Source: Alphaproteobacteria bacterium
GTDB lineage: Bacteria; Pseudomonadota; Alphaproteobacteria; UBA9219; RFNS01
DNA length: 64,000 bases
Direction: 5' to 3'
Assembly: GCA_037200005.1 (NCBI GenBank)
Contig: JBBCGY010000001.1
Location: forward strand, 1,569,103-1,633,102
Of the stretch, positions 48,018 to 56,841 are shown piece after piece. How positions within the stretch are numbered: the first letter of the stretch is position 1; each line of letters starts with the position of its first letter. Position numbers and translations under genes: made by a program. The notes under the pieces were generated by a model. That model saw only the letters and a list, made by a program, of their open reading frames with translations, did no database searches and had not been told where the DNA came from.

Positions 48018-49034
48018 TCAAATATGCGGATCGGCCTTATGAGCGGAAGCAAGCCTGGGAACATGAACGGGACGTGCCGGGGCGCCGCTAGCTGAAGCCA
48101 ACGGCGCTTCCCGCGCCGCCATGGCGTCCGCCGCGCGGAATACGTGGGGAAATTTCTTGCGCAGTTCCGGCATGGCTTTGGTGAGACCGTTATCCTCGCC
48201 ATAGATTTTCGTTACGGCGACGCTCAATCGCGTAAGAGCAAGGGCGGTGCGCGCATTCATATCCGCGGCATTAACGCTCGCATCTTCGCCGCGCAACCGG
48301 CTGTCGGCATAGTCCAGAATGCACGACATTTTTTCTGCCTCCTTATAGGCAGGAGATGCTTTCGCCTCTATGTCCCAAATCGCCCCGTTAAGGTCGTTAC
48401 TATAACGACCCTCTTTGGTGCCGTCATAAGCGCGGTTCAGAAGATAGAGTATGCCGCGCGCATCCAGATCGCCGGGCGCGAGCTTCGCTTCCCTGTCGTG
48501 GATTTTCTCCTCGGCATACATCATGATGCGCGTCATTTTTTCGGCGTCTTTGCCGGCCAGATTATTCGTCCCGCCGAAAGCGCCGCTCATATTGGCCAAA
48601 TCCGCGCGGGTTAAGGCCGCGATCGGCCGGGGACCGGCTTGATAGCCTTGGCGCGCCAACTCTATATCGGCCGCCTGAAAAAGCGGGGCAAATCGTTGAC
48701 GCAATTCGGCATAGCCCGGTCGAGTCCGAGATAACCCCTGTCGCAGCCAGGCATCGTTCGTGCGGATAAGATATGCCGCTGCGGGAACATCCAAATCTCC
48801 TTCGGCAAGATGCATGCCGCCGCCCTTGCTTTGCGCGGCGATATAATCCACGGCGTTCTGCATCTTGGTGTCGACAGCCTGCGGTGCCGGTGCTTGAGCA
48901 AGCTGGGCCGGCACTTCCTTGGACGGGGTCAAAAGGTGGGTCAGCTTCCGCTGGGGGCCCCCGAGAAAAGTTACCCAGCCTATCATGCCGATAACGGCCC
49001 TGGGCAGAATCACGCCCAGAAATTTATCTGCCAT
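48018..49034 (-). CDS. Hypothetical membrane-anchored protein, 338 aa
   Basis: A short N-terminal hydrophobic helix (VILPRAVIGMIGWVTFLGG) is followed by about 300 soluble residues. These contain a repeated DARxxxYLL-type motif: LDVPAAAYLIRTND, LDARGILYLLNRAYD and MNARTALALTRL, each after a Leu/Ala/Asp turn. The C-terminal block YGEDNGLTKAMPELRKKFPHVFRAADAM is shared with the decayed copy at 45727. It may be a helical repeat domain. I do not recognise the family. The start overlaps the end of the gene at 49010-49420. Confidence 0.65.
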   Translation of the reverse strand: MADKFLGVILPRAVIGMIGWVTFLGGPQRKLTHLLTPSKEVPAQLAQAPAPQAVDTKMQNAVDYIAAQSKGGGMHLAEGDLDVPAAAYLIRTNDAWLRQGLSRTRPGYAELRQRFAPLFQAADIELARQGYQAGPRPIAALTRADLANMSGAFGGTNNLAGKDAEKMTRIMMYAEEKIHDREAKLAPGDLDARGILYLLNRAYDGTKEGRYSNDLNGAIWDIEAKASPAYKEAEKMSCILDYADSRLRGEDASVNAADMNARTALALTRLSVAVTKIYGEDNGLTKAMPELRKKFPHVFRAADAMAAREAPLASASGAPARPVHVPRLASAHKADPHI

Positions 49035-49420
49035 GGCTTCAAACGACCGCCCTTGCGGACGACGGCGCCAAGATTCTCGGCAGCCTCGGCGCGTTGTTCG
49101 GGGGTAAATTTTTCAGCCATCGCGTGCTCCCGCCTGCGAACGCGTAGTGTCGTCCGCACTGGGCCGGCTTCATCGGTTTCCGCCACGATCAGTTCATGAT
49201 CGGCTTCGAGCGAGGCAAGGGCTTGCGGCCCGACCGCGAAGCGCGGCGCAAGCGGGTGGCCCGCGCCGTCATAAAGCGCGACCACCCGGCCCTCGATGCT
49301 GAAACTACGCGGCTCCGCCTTCAGAACAGGTGCAAAAAGCACGATCTGGCGATATTCGCCGATGAAGCAAACCGCTTCGTCCGGCGGATTCCTCGGTTTC
49401 ATCTTCGGCGCGCGCAGCAT
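49010..49420 (-). CDS. Hypothetical protein, 136 aa
   Basis: I start at the ATG at 49420 (MLRAPKMKPRNPPDEAVCF); a TTG at 49441 would extend it by seven residues. The middle is a beta-rich stretch (EYRQIVLFAPVLKAEPRSFSIEGRVVALYDGAG) ending in TTLRVRRREHA. A helical end (EKFTPEQRAEAAENLGAVVRKGG) may belong to a separate small ORF whose ATG lies at AMAEKF. I do not recognise the family. A shortened copy lies at 47677-47874. Confidence 0.55.
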   Translation of the reverse strand: MLRAPKMKPRNPPDEAVCFIGEYRQIVLFAPVLKAEPRSFSIEGRVVALYDGAGHPLAPRFAVGPQALASLEADHELIVAETDEAGPVRTTLRVRRREHAMAEKFTPEQRAEAAENLGAVVRKGGRLKPWQINFWA

Positions 49421-49553
49421 GGGCTTTCCGGCAATGGACAATCTACAGTCTATCCGATTTGACCGATTTTAGAAAATAAGGATTTAATTTCAGGCCGCTC
49501 GGCGGCTCACGAGGCGGTTAATGTCTCGTAAACCATAAGGCCGGAATTACCAA

Positions 49554-50126
49554 TCAATGCAGCCCATAGCGGCGCGCGGTTCTGAGGCTGCTTTCCCGCG
49601 TTCGGGAAGCGGCCGTATACAATCGAACGGCGTCCTCAGCGGCAGGCTTAAACTCAGGATAAAGATCGCCGATCAAGCGTATATTCCTCAATCCAGCATT
49701 CTGAACCCGTCTGCTATCGTCCAGAAGAGCGTCCCTGGCATAAGGCAAGATGTCCGGAACCAAAGCGGGGCAATGGCGAAGCAAAACGCCTAGACTCGCC
49801 TGCGCGGCCTCGCGGAAATAAGGGCGCGTATCCGGCGTGCGGGGATTAGCTCCCTTGTCGTCCAGTTCCTTGAGAATCGCGGGCGTACATTCCGGATGCT
49901 GGCGAATCAAACAAACCAGGGCGTTGTTCGCCTCCTGGCGCGCAATCTCGCTCCCATCCCCCAGCGCGATCTTGACGGTTCTGGCGATGATAGAGGGGTT
50001 CGCATAATCCTTATGGGGCAGAATATGCGATAATACGCGCAATCCGTTGACGACCTGAGTGGTCGTCGCGGCGGAACTGAAAGCGTTCCGGATGGAATAA
50101 TCCGCTTCGCCCGATATCGATGGCAT
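49554..50126 (-). CDS. HEAT-like repeat protein, 190 aa
   Basis: AAGGAG precedes the ATG. At least three helix-pair repeats are visible (PSIIARTVKIALGDGSEIARQEANNALVCLIRQ; REAAQASLGVLLRHCPALVPDIL; RRVQNAGLRNIRLIGDLYPEF). They resemble those of the proteins at 8287 and 39081 in length and turn signature. No signal peptide or enzyme motif is seen. It is divergent from the flavoprotein gene at 50219. Confidence 0.7.
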   Translation of the reverse strand: MPSISGEADYSIRNAFSSAATTTQVVNGLRVLSHILPHKDYANPSIIARTVKIALGDGSEIARQEANNALVCLIRQHPECTPAILKELDDKGANPRTPDTRPYFREAAQASLGVLLRHCPALVPDILPYARDALLDDSRRVQNAGLRNIRLIGDLYPEFKPAAEDAVRLYTAASRTRESSLRTARRYGLH

Positions 50127-50218
50127 TATTATCTCCTTGGAATATGGGACGGATTATAAAGTCCAAAGCCCGAAAGTAATAAGGAAAATTGCCTGAATCG
50201 GATACAAATCGGTAGTCA

Positions 50219-51674
50219 GTGCCGCCAAAAGGCGTCTATACTTTGGCAGCCAACAACTTCTGGACCAGCCTCGTCGTGAAAAATCTAACGCCATTGCGCA
50301 TCTCTGGGCGCGAAGTCTTGCCTTTAATCGAAGGCGGAAAAGGAATTTCCGTATCCAACGGCGAAAGCTCCGGCGCATGGGCCGCCGCGGGAGGCGTGGG
50401 AACTTTTTCCGGCGTCAATGCCGATTCCTATGACGACAACGGCCAAATCCTTCAGCAGGTTTACAACGGCAAAACTCGCCGTAACCGGCATGAGGAACTC
50501 GTCGCCTATTCGATCAAGGGCGGCATCGCCCAGGCCCAGACGGCGCATGAAATCTCCGGCGGGCAGGGCCGCATCCATATGAACATCTTGTGGGAAATGG
50601 GCGCGGCGGAACGCATCCTCACCGGAATCCTCGAAGGCGCGAAGGGCCTGATCCACGGCGTCACCTGCGGCGCGGGCATGCCCTACAAGCTTGCCGAGAT
50701 CGCCGGCCATTACGGCGTTTCCTATTACCCCATCGTGTCTTCGGCGCGCGCCTTCCGCGCGCTGTGGCTACGGTCTTTCCGCAAATTCCACGATCTTCTG
50801 GGCGCGGTGGTCTATGAAGACCCCTGGCGCGCGGGCGGCCATAACGGCATCACCAATTCCGAAGACCCCGCCCACCCCGAAGACCCCTACCCCCCGCGTC
50901 AAAGCTTTGCGAGATTATATGCGCGAACAGGGCCTCGGCAACGTGCCGATCGTCATGGCGGGCGGCGTCTGGTGGCTCTCCGAATGGGAGAACTGGCTCG
51001 ACAATCCCGAGCTTGGCCCGATCGCGTTCCAGTTCGGCACGCGGCCTCTGCTGACCCAGGAAAGCCCGATTTCCGGCGCCTGGAAAAAGAAGCTGCTGGC
51101 GCTCAAGGAAAACGACGTGTTTCTCAACAAATTCTCGCCGACCGGGTTTTATTCCTCCGCCGTGCGCAATCCGTTCCTGCAGGAACTGATCGAGCGCTCG
51201 GAGCGCCAGGTCGCCTATACGCTGGAACCGGTCGGCGAGCATGTCGTCGAATTCCAGGTCGGCGCGGTCGGCCGTCCGGTCTATCTGACCGCGGGCGACT
51301 TCAAGCGCGTCGAGGCCTGGACCGCCTCCGGCTTCAGCCGCGGCATGCGCACGCCGGACAATACGCTCATTTTCGTCACGCCGGAGCGGGCGCAGCAGAT
51401 CACGCAGGATCAGGTCAGCTGCATGGGCTGCCTCAATGCATGCAATTTTTCCAACTGGGCGGTCAACGAAGCCAACACCACCGGCAAAAAACCCGATCCG
51501 CGCAGCTTCTGCATCCAGAAAACCCTGCAAAATATCAGCCATGACGGCGACGTGGAGAAGCAGCTGATGTTCTCCGGCCATAACGCCTATCGCTTCGCCA
51601 AAGACCCGTTTTACGCGGACGGCTTCGTCCCGACGGTCAAGCAGCTCGTCGAACGGATTGCATCGGGGTTCTAA
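50219..51674 (+). CDS. Nitronate monooxygenase-like flavoprotein, frameshifted
   Basis: The TIM-barrel FMN-binding pattern is visible (EGGKGISVSNGESSGAWAAAGGVGTFSGVNADSYD near residues 37-70; VTCGAGMPYKLAEIAGHYGVSYYPIVSSARA). An extra C in the C6 run at 50890-50895 breaks the frame; removing it joins to RVKALRDYMREQGLGNVPIVMAGGVW and gives about 484 aa. The C-terminus adds CMGCLNACNFSNW and a later Cys, an iron-sulfur-like set beyond the basic 2-nitropropane dioxygenase fold. The start is a GTG, so the N-terminus is uncertain. Confidence 0.82.
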
Positions 51675-51685
51675 CTTATCCGACG

Positions 51686-51762
51686 GCCTTGACAGGCCAC
51701 CTTGACAGGCCACCTTGACAGGCCACCTTGACAGGCCACCTTGACAGGCCACCTTGACAGGA
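51686..51762 (+). repeat. 13-bp tandem repeat, about six copies
   Basis: The unit CTTGACAGGCCAC repeats exactly at 51688, 51701, 51714, 51727 and 51740, with a partial sixth copy at 51753-51761 (CTTGACAGG). Each unit holds TTGACA, the sigma-70 -35 consensus. The array begins 11 bp after the flavoprotein stop. The period is not a multiple of three, so it is not coding. Replication slippage is the likely origin. Confidence 0.95.
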
Positions 51763-51782
51763 TTGAGTCTTTACGACTCAAT
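51754..51782 (+). promoter_or_regulatory. Possible promoter and 8-bp inverted repeat after the array
   Basis: The last repeat unit supplies TTGACA (51754-51759). Seventeen bases later CTCAAT (or TCAATA one base on) could act as a weak -10 box. ATTGAGTC (51762-51769) and GACTCAAT (51775-51782) form a perfect inverted repeat over the spacer and -10, like an operator. The gene at 51812 starts 29 bp later. This is an interpretation; neither element has been tested. Confidence 0.3.
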
Positions 51783-51811
51783 AGGGCAACTTCCTCTGGC
51801 CTACCGGCTTC

Positions 51812-52135
51812 ATGATTGTCTTCGGCATCCTCGGCGTAATCTTGTGTCTGGCCAGCGTCATTCTGCTGGGCCTGGATCTTTCGTCCTTTATCGGCGACGG
51901 CGTTTCCGAACCGGGGCGGCTGCATTTCACTCAGATTCTCGAGCTTATGCGCAAATGGCTGCCGAGCTATTGGACTCAGACCGTCAATTACATCAATACC
52001 CAGCCCCAAGGCGAATTCTGGGCCTGGTTCGCCAAATTCATGGTTTCATTGCCCGCGACGGTGGTCGGCCTGATGATCGGCTTCGGCTTGATCGTGCTCG
52101 GCTTTCGCATTCACCGCTATCGAGACGGCCCGTAA
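51812..52135 (+). CDS. Small membrane protein, 107 aa
   Basis: There are two hydrophobic helices (about residues 2-24, IVFGILGVILCLASVILLGLDL, and 75-98, VSLPATVVGLMIGFGLIVLGF). A soluble loop with several Trp/Tyr lies between them (KWLPSYWTQTVNYIN). The tail is short and basic (RIHRYRDGP). The family is unknown. Its last 90 bp overlap the 3' end of the convergent hydrolase gene, which is unusual; one of the two may end sooner in reality. Confidence 0.65.
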   Translation: MIVFGILGVILCLASVILLGLDLSSFIGDGVSEPGRLHFTQILELMRKWLPSYWTQTVNYINTQPQGEFWAWFAKFMVSLPATVVGLMIGFGLIVLGFRIHRYRDGP

Positions 52136-52858
52136 TTCTGTCGCGGCGTCCCACATCGCCATCAAATCCTGCTCCCGGTTGAGACGATGATCGCCGTCCT
52201 TGATCAGCGTCACGCGCACGTCATGCGCCGCCGCCAGTTCGGCGGCTTTGATGGAAGTCCGCCAGGGCACGGCATCGTCCTTCTGGCCATGCAGCAGACG
52301 CAGCGGGCATAGAACATCGATCGGCGCGCGCAACATCAGATGCCCGCGTCCCTCCGTCACCAGCCGGTGCGTGTAGATCATGCCGCCTTCGCCCGGCAGG
52401 AATCCATCCTGCTCCATCCGCAGACGTTTTTCGGGCGGCAGCAAATCCCATACCAGATCTTCGGTGAAATCCGGCGCGGCGGCGATGCCGACGATGCCCG
52501 CGACGCGCTTGGGCCGCGCCAGAGCCAGCTTAAGCGCGATCCAGCCGCCCATCGACGATCCAACGAGAATTTGCGGGCCTTCGGTGCAATGGTCGAATAT
52601 CGCCAAGGCGTCCTCGGACCAATCGCCGATGCAGCCATCCTGGAACTTGCCCGCCGATTGGCCGTGCCCCCGGTAATCGAAGCGGAGATAAGAATAACCG
52701 GCCCGCGCGCATTGCTCCGCCAGAAAACCCGCCTTGGTTCCGCTCATATCCGAGGCATAGCCGCCGAGAAACATGATTCCGGGCGATTGCCCCTTCCCGC
52801 GCTCGAAAGCCAGGCGGATGCCGTTATGATCGAGATAGTCGGGCATGAGGCCGGGCAC
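52046..52858 (-). CDS. Alpha/beta-hydrolase
   Basis: The 270-aa protein has YLRFDYRGHGQSAG (oxyanion region), the nucleophile elbow VGSSMGGW (Ser near residue 98), LHGQKDDAVPW (Asp near 194) and DGDHRLNREQD (His near 224). The pattern resembles ABHD10-like thioesterases or hydrolases, but the substrate is not clear. The last 40 residues (AVNAKAEHDQAEADHQADHRRGQ) are read over the convergent gene and look non-conserved, which suggests a lost stop or an indel. The start may be the Met at 52846. Confidence 0.82.
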   Translation of the reverse strand: MPGLMPDYLDHNGIRLAFERGKGQSPGIMFLGGYASDMSGTKAGFLAEQCARAGYSYLRFDYRGHGQSAGKFQDGCIGDWSEDALAIFDHCTEGPQILVGSSMGGWIALKLALARPKRVAGIVGIAAAPDFTEDLVWDLLPPEKRLRMEQDGFLPGEGGMIYTHRLVTEGRGHLMLRAPIDVLCPLRLLHGQKDDAVPWRTSIKAAELAAAHDVRVTLIKDGDHRLNREQDLMAMWDAATELRAVSIAVNAKAEHDQAEADHQADHRRGQ

Positions 52859-52884
52859 CAGGAAATGGAGGCGGGGACGGACGC

Positions 52885-53340
52885 TTAGGCCGCCGCCGCT
52901 TCAGCGCCGATCATCATATTGAAGATGGCGGCGGCATCGCGCGCCTTGCGGCACTGGGCGCAAAACTGGGGATCGCGCAGCATCTTCGACGCCTGCGCCA
53001 AAGCCTGCAAGTGATCGGCTCCGGCATCCGACGGCGCCAGCAGCAGAAACACGAGATCGACCGGCTTATCGTCGACGGCCTCGAAATCGATCGGCGCGGC
53101 GAGCCGCGCGAAGAAGCCGCACACGCCCTCCAGCCCCGCGATCTTGCCGTGCGGAATGGCGATGCCGTGGCCGACGCCGGTGGTGCCGAGTTTCTCGCGC
53201 TCCCACAGCGCGTCGAAAATGACATGCGGGCTGAGGCCGGTCACTTCGCCCGCGCGCGCGGCCATATCCTGCAGCAGGGCTTTTTTATTCGCCGCCGCCA
53301 GATCGCAAATGACATGATTCTTCGCAACAATATCCTGCAT
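52885..53340 (-). CDS. ptsN: Nitrogen-PTS EIIA protein PtsN
   Basis: PtsN is the last phosphate carrier of the nitrogen-related PTS and regulates transport, potassium and stress genes. The start is the ATG at 53340, with AAGGGGAG upstream; the frame extends to 53391. The active-site His lies in HGIAIPHGKI (near residue 64). Other family features are LWEREKLGTTGVGHG and DLVFLLLAPSDAGADHLQALA. The 151-aa length is normal. It follows hpf and rpoN as in many proteobacteria. Confidence 0.95.
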   Translation of the reverse strand: MQDIVAKNHVICDLAAANKKALLQDMAARAGEVTGLSPHVIFDALWEREKLGTTGVGHGIAIPHGKIAGLEGVCGFFARLAAPIDFEAVDDKPVDLVFLLLAPSDAGADHLQALAQASKMLRDPQFCAQCRKARDAAAIFNMMIGAEAAAA

Positions 53341-53391
53341 CAAATTCTTCTCCCCTTCGACTTCGCCTTCGCGCTGTCCCATGATTCCCAC

Positions 53392-54003
53392 TCAGCGCGA
53401 TACGGCCTTCGCGGCGGCAGGCTGGTTGACGGCAATATTTTGCGTCGGATCGACCCAGCCGATATGGCCGTCGGCGCGGCGGTAGATCATGTTGAGATTG
53501 CCATGCGCGCGGTTGCGAAACAATAGCGCCGGAAGATCGCCGAGATCGAGCCGCATGACCGCCTCCCCTACCGTCAGGGTTTCGATCGGCGTCGTCATTT
53601 CGGCGACGACCACGGGATTGTCGGGCGCTTCGTCGGCCACCTCTTTGCCGTCGGCCTGGAGCACGAAAGATTGCGCCATGACGGTCGCATGCGCGTCGAC
53701 GTCTTTCTTATGATAGTCCTTGAGCCGGTTATGATGCCGCCTCAGGCGCTCGCCGATTCGCGCCGAAGCCTCGTCGAAAGCGGCATAAACCTCGGTCGCG
53801 GCCCCATGGCTTTGCAAGGTGATACCGCGCCCGGCATGAACATGGATGTCGGCGCGAAACAGATGCGCTTCACGCGAGAACGTCACCTGGGCGTCCAGGG
53901 GCGTGGAAAAATGTTTGCCGATAATATCCTTAAGATTCTGTTCTACATGCTGGCGCAGGGAATCGCCCACATCGATCTGCTTGCCCTTAACCGACAATTG
54001 CAT
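53392..54003 (-). CDS. hpf: Ribosome hibernation-promoting factor, long form
   Basis: Long HPF dimerises 70S ribosomes into inactive 100S particles in stationary phase. The N-terminal domain (about residues 1-100) has QLSVKGKQIDVGDSLRQHVEQNL and DIHVHAGRGITLQSHG. A linker leads to the C-terminal dimerisation domain (VVVAEMTTPIETLTVGEAVMRLDLGDLPALLFRN). I start at the Met of MQLSVKGK; the frame extends upstream to 54042. The length of 203 aa fits the long form. It is placed between rpoN and ptsN. Confidence 0.94.
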   Translation of the reverse strand: MQLSVKGKQIDVGDSLRQHVEQNLKDIIGKHFSTPLDAQVTFSREAHLFRADIHVHAGRGITLQSHGAATEVYAAFDEASARIGERLRRHHNRLKDYHKKDVDAHATVMAQSFVLQADGKEVADEAPDNPVVVAEMTTPIETLTVGEAVMRLDLGDLPALLFRNRAHGNLNMIYRRADGHIGWVDPTQNIAVNQPAAAKAVSR

Positions 54004-54120
54004 TTGAGACACCTCGTTGGAAGGAATCCGCCGCCGCTTCATAAACGCGGCAAGATCGGCAATTATAACATAGCATCCATGATGCCGATAAATTTTTTTC
54101 TCGATATTTAAGGAGCAATA

Positions 54121-55599
54121 TTAATGGTTTAGTTGCATTTGGCTTTTTTCCGCCTGATGGCGGCGACGCGCGGCGGAAGACGGAATATTCATCGACTCGC
54201 GGTATTTCGCCACCGTGCGCCGGGCAATATCGATTCCCTCGCCCTGCAGCAGCGCGGCAATCCGGTCGTCGGCGAGAATCGCGCTCGGCCCCTCGGCCTC
54301 GATTAGCGTCTTGATTTTATGCCGCACCGCCGAAGCGGCATGCGCCTCGCCGCCGTCATGGTTGCCGAGCGCGCCGGAGAAGAAATATTTAAGCTCGAAG
54401 ATGCCGCGCGGGGTGGCGATATATTTATTGGCGGTGACGCGGCTGATGGTCGATTCATGCATGGAGACGGCTTCCGCGATCTGCCGCAGCGTCAAAGGCC
54501 GCAACCGCGCGACGCCATAGACGAAGAACTGGTCTTGATGCCTGATGATCTCGGCGGCGACCTTGAGGATCGTCGTCGCGCGCTGATGCAGCGCCTTCAC
54601 CAGCCAATTGGCCTGCTGCCAGCGCTCGCTGAGATAATCCTTGTCCGCCTTGGCGCGCGCCGCGCCGGAAACCCTGGTATAGTAACTCTCGTTGGCCAGC
54701 ACGCGGGGCAGGCTCTCGGGATTGAGCTCGACCTGCCATCCGCCTCCCGGCAGAGGCCGCAGCAGAACGTCCGGGATCAGCGTCTGCGTCACGTCGGACG
54801 GGGCGAAAGCCTGCGCCGGCCGCGGATTGAGCGTCTTGACTTCCACGAGCATGGCGGCGAGGTCTTCGGCATCCACGCCGCACAGAGACTGCAATTTCTG
54901 GAATTCGCGCGCCGGGATCAAGTCCAGGTTATCGATCAGCGCGGCCATCGCGGGATCGAAGCGGTTGCGGTCGCGCAATTGAAGGGCGAGGCACTCTTTC
55001 AAGTCGCGCGCGAAAATCCCCGGCGGATCGAAGCGCTGCAGCTTGGCGATGACGGCGGCGAATTGCTCGGGCGGCGCGCCAAGCTGGGCGCGCACCAGAT
55101 CGAGCTCGCGCGGCAGATAGCCGGACTCGTCCAGCATTTCGACCAGCGCCGCGCCGATGATCTTTTCCACCGGATCGCACAGGTCGCAATGCACCTGGCC
55201 TAAAAGATGCTCGCGCAGGCTGACATCCGCCGGTATCGTCTGCTCGAAGGAAAATTCGTGATCGCCCGCGCCATGGCCATGCTGGCGGTCGCCGTGCTCG
55301 CTCGCCCACACATTGTCGAAATCGGTGTCGAGCGGCGCTTCGTTCTTGAACGGATCAATCTCGGCCGGAGCGTTTTCGGCGGCGGAGGTAAGCGTCTCCG
55401 GCTCGGTCGGCACGATCTCGGCGATCGGCGCGTCGTCCGTCTCGGCGCGCTCGAGCAGCGGATTGCTCTCAAGCTCGGTCAGGACGTAGTCCTGCAAATC
55501 CAGATTGGACATTTGCAGCAGCTTGATAGCCTGCTGCAATTGCGGGGTCATCACCAGGCTTTGCGTCTGGCGGACATCTAGTCTTTGCGAAAGCGCCAT
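54121..55599 (-). CDS. rpoN: RNA polymerase sigma-54 factor
   Basis: RpoN drives genes for nitrogen use, motility and others, with enhancer-binding activators. The 492-aa protein has the Gln-rich region I (QTQSLVMTPQLQQAIKLLQMSN), an acidic region II, the core-binding domain (DLKECLALQLRDRNRF), the helix-turn-helix (VSMHESTISRVTANKYIATPRG) and the RpoN box ARRTVAKYRE near residue 465. The length is normal. About 118 bp separate it from hpf. The usual lptB neighbour is absent; a glycosyltransferase gene lies upstream. Confidence 0.97.
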   Translation of the reverse strand: MALSQRLDVRQTQSLVMTPQLQQAIKLLQMSNLDLQDYVLTELESNPLLERAETDDAPIAEIVPTEPETLTSAAENAPAEIDPFKNEAPLDTDFDNVWASEHGDRQHGHGAGDHEFSFEQTIPADVSLREHLLGQVHCDLCDPVEKIIGAALVEMLDESGYLPRELDLVRAQLGAPPEQFAAVIAKLQRFDPPGIFARDLKECLALQLRDRNRFDPAMAALIDNLDLIPAREFQKLQSLCGVDAEDLAAMLVEVKTLNPRPAQAFAPSDVTQTLIPDVLLRPLPGGGWQVELNPESLPRVLANESYYTRVSGAARAKADKDYLSERWQQANWLVKALHQRATTILKVAAEIIRHQDQFFVYGVARLRPLTLRQIAEAVSMHESTISRVTANKYIATPRGIFELKYFFSGALGNHDGGEAHAASAVRHKIKTLIEAEGPSAILADDRIAALLQGEGIDIARRTVAKYRESMNIPSSAARRRHQAEKSQMQLNH

Positions 55600-55713
55600 G
55601 CATCGAAGCTAAGGCATGGAAGGTTAAATCTTGGTTGCTATCGCATTCTTTCTGGCATCAATATTGCATCAATCGGGTAACGGAATTTTAAGAGACACTC
55701 TAGAAAGCAAGCC

Positions 55714-56829
55714 TCACGCCGCCAGTATCGCCTCCAGCCATGCGCCGTAGGAAAAATTATCCTCCACCCAGTGCCGCATCCGCATCGCAAGACGCAGCCT
55801 GTCCTGCAGCGAGAGGCCGAGCACTTCCGCGAGCATCGTCTTGATGGCGTTGCCGTCGCCCTGCGGCGCGATCCAGGCGGTTTCGCCGGGCGCCACCATC
55901 TCCATATGCGCGCCGCCGTCGCTGACGATCAGCGGCCTGCCCATCGCCTGCGCCGCGAGAATTTCCGGCATGGCGGATCGCGCCGGCGCGCCGATCGCCA
56001 TCACCACATTGGCGAACCACAGCGCCGCCGGAAGATCGCGGCAATCGTCGATCAGCAAAACCTGTCCCAATAATTTCCTGTTCTCGACCTCGGCCATAAG
56101 ATGGCCGCGATAACCCTGCTCGGCTTCCGCGCCCAGCATCACGGCATAAACGTCGCGGCGCTTCATGCGCGCGAGAATGTCGAGCAGCAGCCATTGCCCG
56201 CCGTCCTTCATCAGAGGGCCGAGATGCAGGATGAGCGCCGCGTTTTCAGGCACGCGCCAGCTTTCGGCGAGAGCGAGCGCCCGCTCTGGCGTCACCCGCG
56301 CCGGATCGTAAAGCGCGGAGTCGAGGGCGGGCGGCAGCATATGAATATGCTCCGCTCCAAGACCGAATTCGCTTTGCATGGCCAAGGTTGCGAATTCTCC
56401 GTCCGTCACAACCTTGCCGCCGTTGCTCAGAAATTTTTGCAATTGCGCGATCGTCTGCGGATTGGCGGGCGGCGGCGCCACGGGAAAATATCGCACCGCA
56501 ATATTTTCCTTGAGGTGGTCCATCGCCGCGAGATCGGCGAAATTCTGCAGCCAGACGCGGCGCGGCGCATGCGCGCGAACAACCGAAGCGATCTTCCGTT
56601 TACGCTGCAAGCGCGAAAAGAATCCATCGCCTTGGTGCAATGCGAAATGTTTGACGCCGGATCGTTCATAATCGACGAGCAACGTGCCGTGCATGCTTGC
56701 CACAATGCTTTGCCCGCCGCGCCGATGCCACAGATTAGCGCAATCGAGCCATTGCCGGTTTATGCAGTTTTGTGATAGGTTCTGCGGAAGAAGAAGAAAT
56801 CTTTCCTTGCTCTTTGCGGCGGCGGTCAT
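55714..56829 (-). CDS. GT-B fold glycosyltransferase (GT4-like)
   Basis: The 371-aa protein has the two-domain GT-B pattern. The second domain carries LILHLGPLMKDGGQWLLLDILARM, LGQVLLIDDCRDLPAALWFANVVM and EILAAQAMGRPLIVSDGGAHMEMVAPGETAW (the conserved E-x7-G-P-x-I-x-S/A region of GT4). The N-terminus is Arg/His-rich with no membrane helix. It could build a cell-surface glycan. No linked sugar genes are seen. Its ATG lies 12 bp from the start of the divergent gene at 56842. Confidence 0.82.
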   Translation of the reverse strand: MTAAAKSKERFLLLPQNLSQNCINRQWLDCANLWHRRGGQSIVASMHGTLLVDYERSGVKHFALHQGDGFFSRLQRKRKIASVVRAHAPRRVWLQNFADLAAMDHLKENIAVRYFPVAPPPANPQTIAQLQKFLSNGGKVVTDGEFATLAMQSEFGLGAEHIHMLPPALDSALYDPARVTPERALALAESWRVPENAALILHLGPLMKDGGQWLLLDILARMKRRDVYAVMLGAEAEQGYRGHLMAEVENRKLLGQVLLIDDCRDLPAALWFANVVMAIGAPARSAMPEILAAQAMGRPLIVSDGGAHMEMVAPGETAWIAPQGDGNAIKTMLAEVLGLSLQDRLRLAMRMRHWVEDNFSYGAWLEAILAA

Positions 56830-56841
56830 GCGGCAGTCCCG

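Noticed and set aside
51686-51762. CRISPR array
   Set aside because: Units of 13 bp are contiguous with no spacers and no cas genes nearby.
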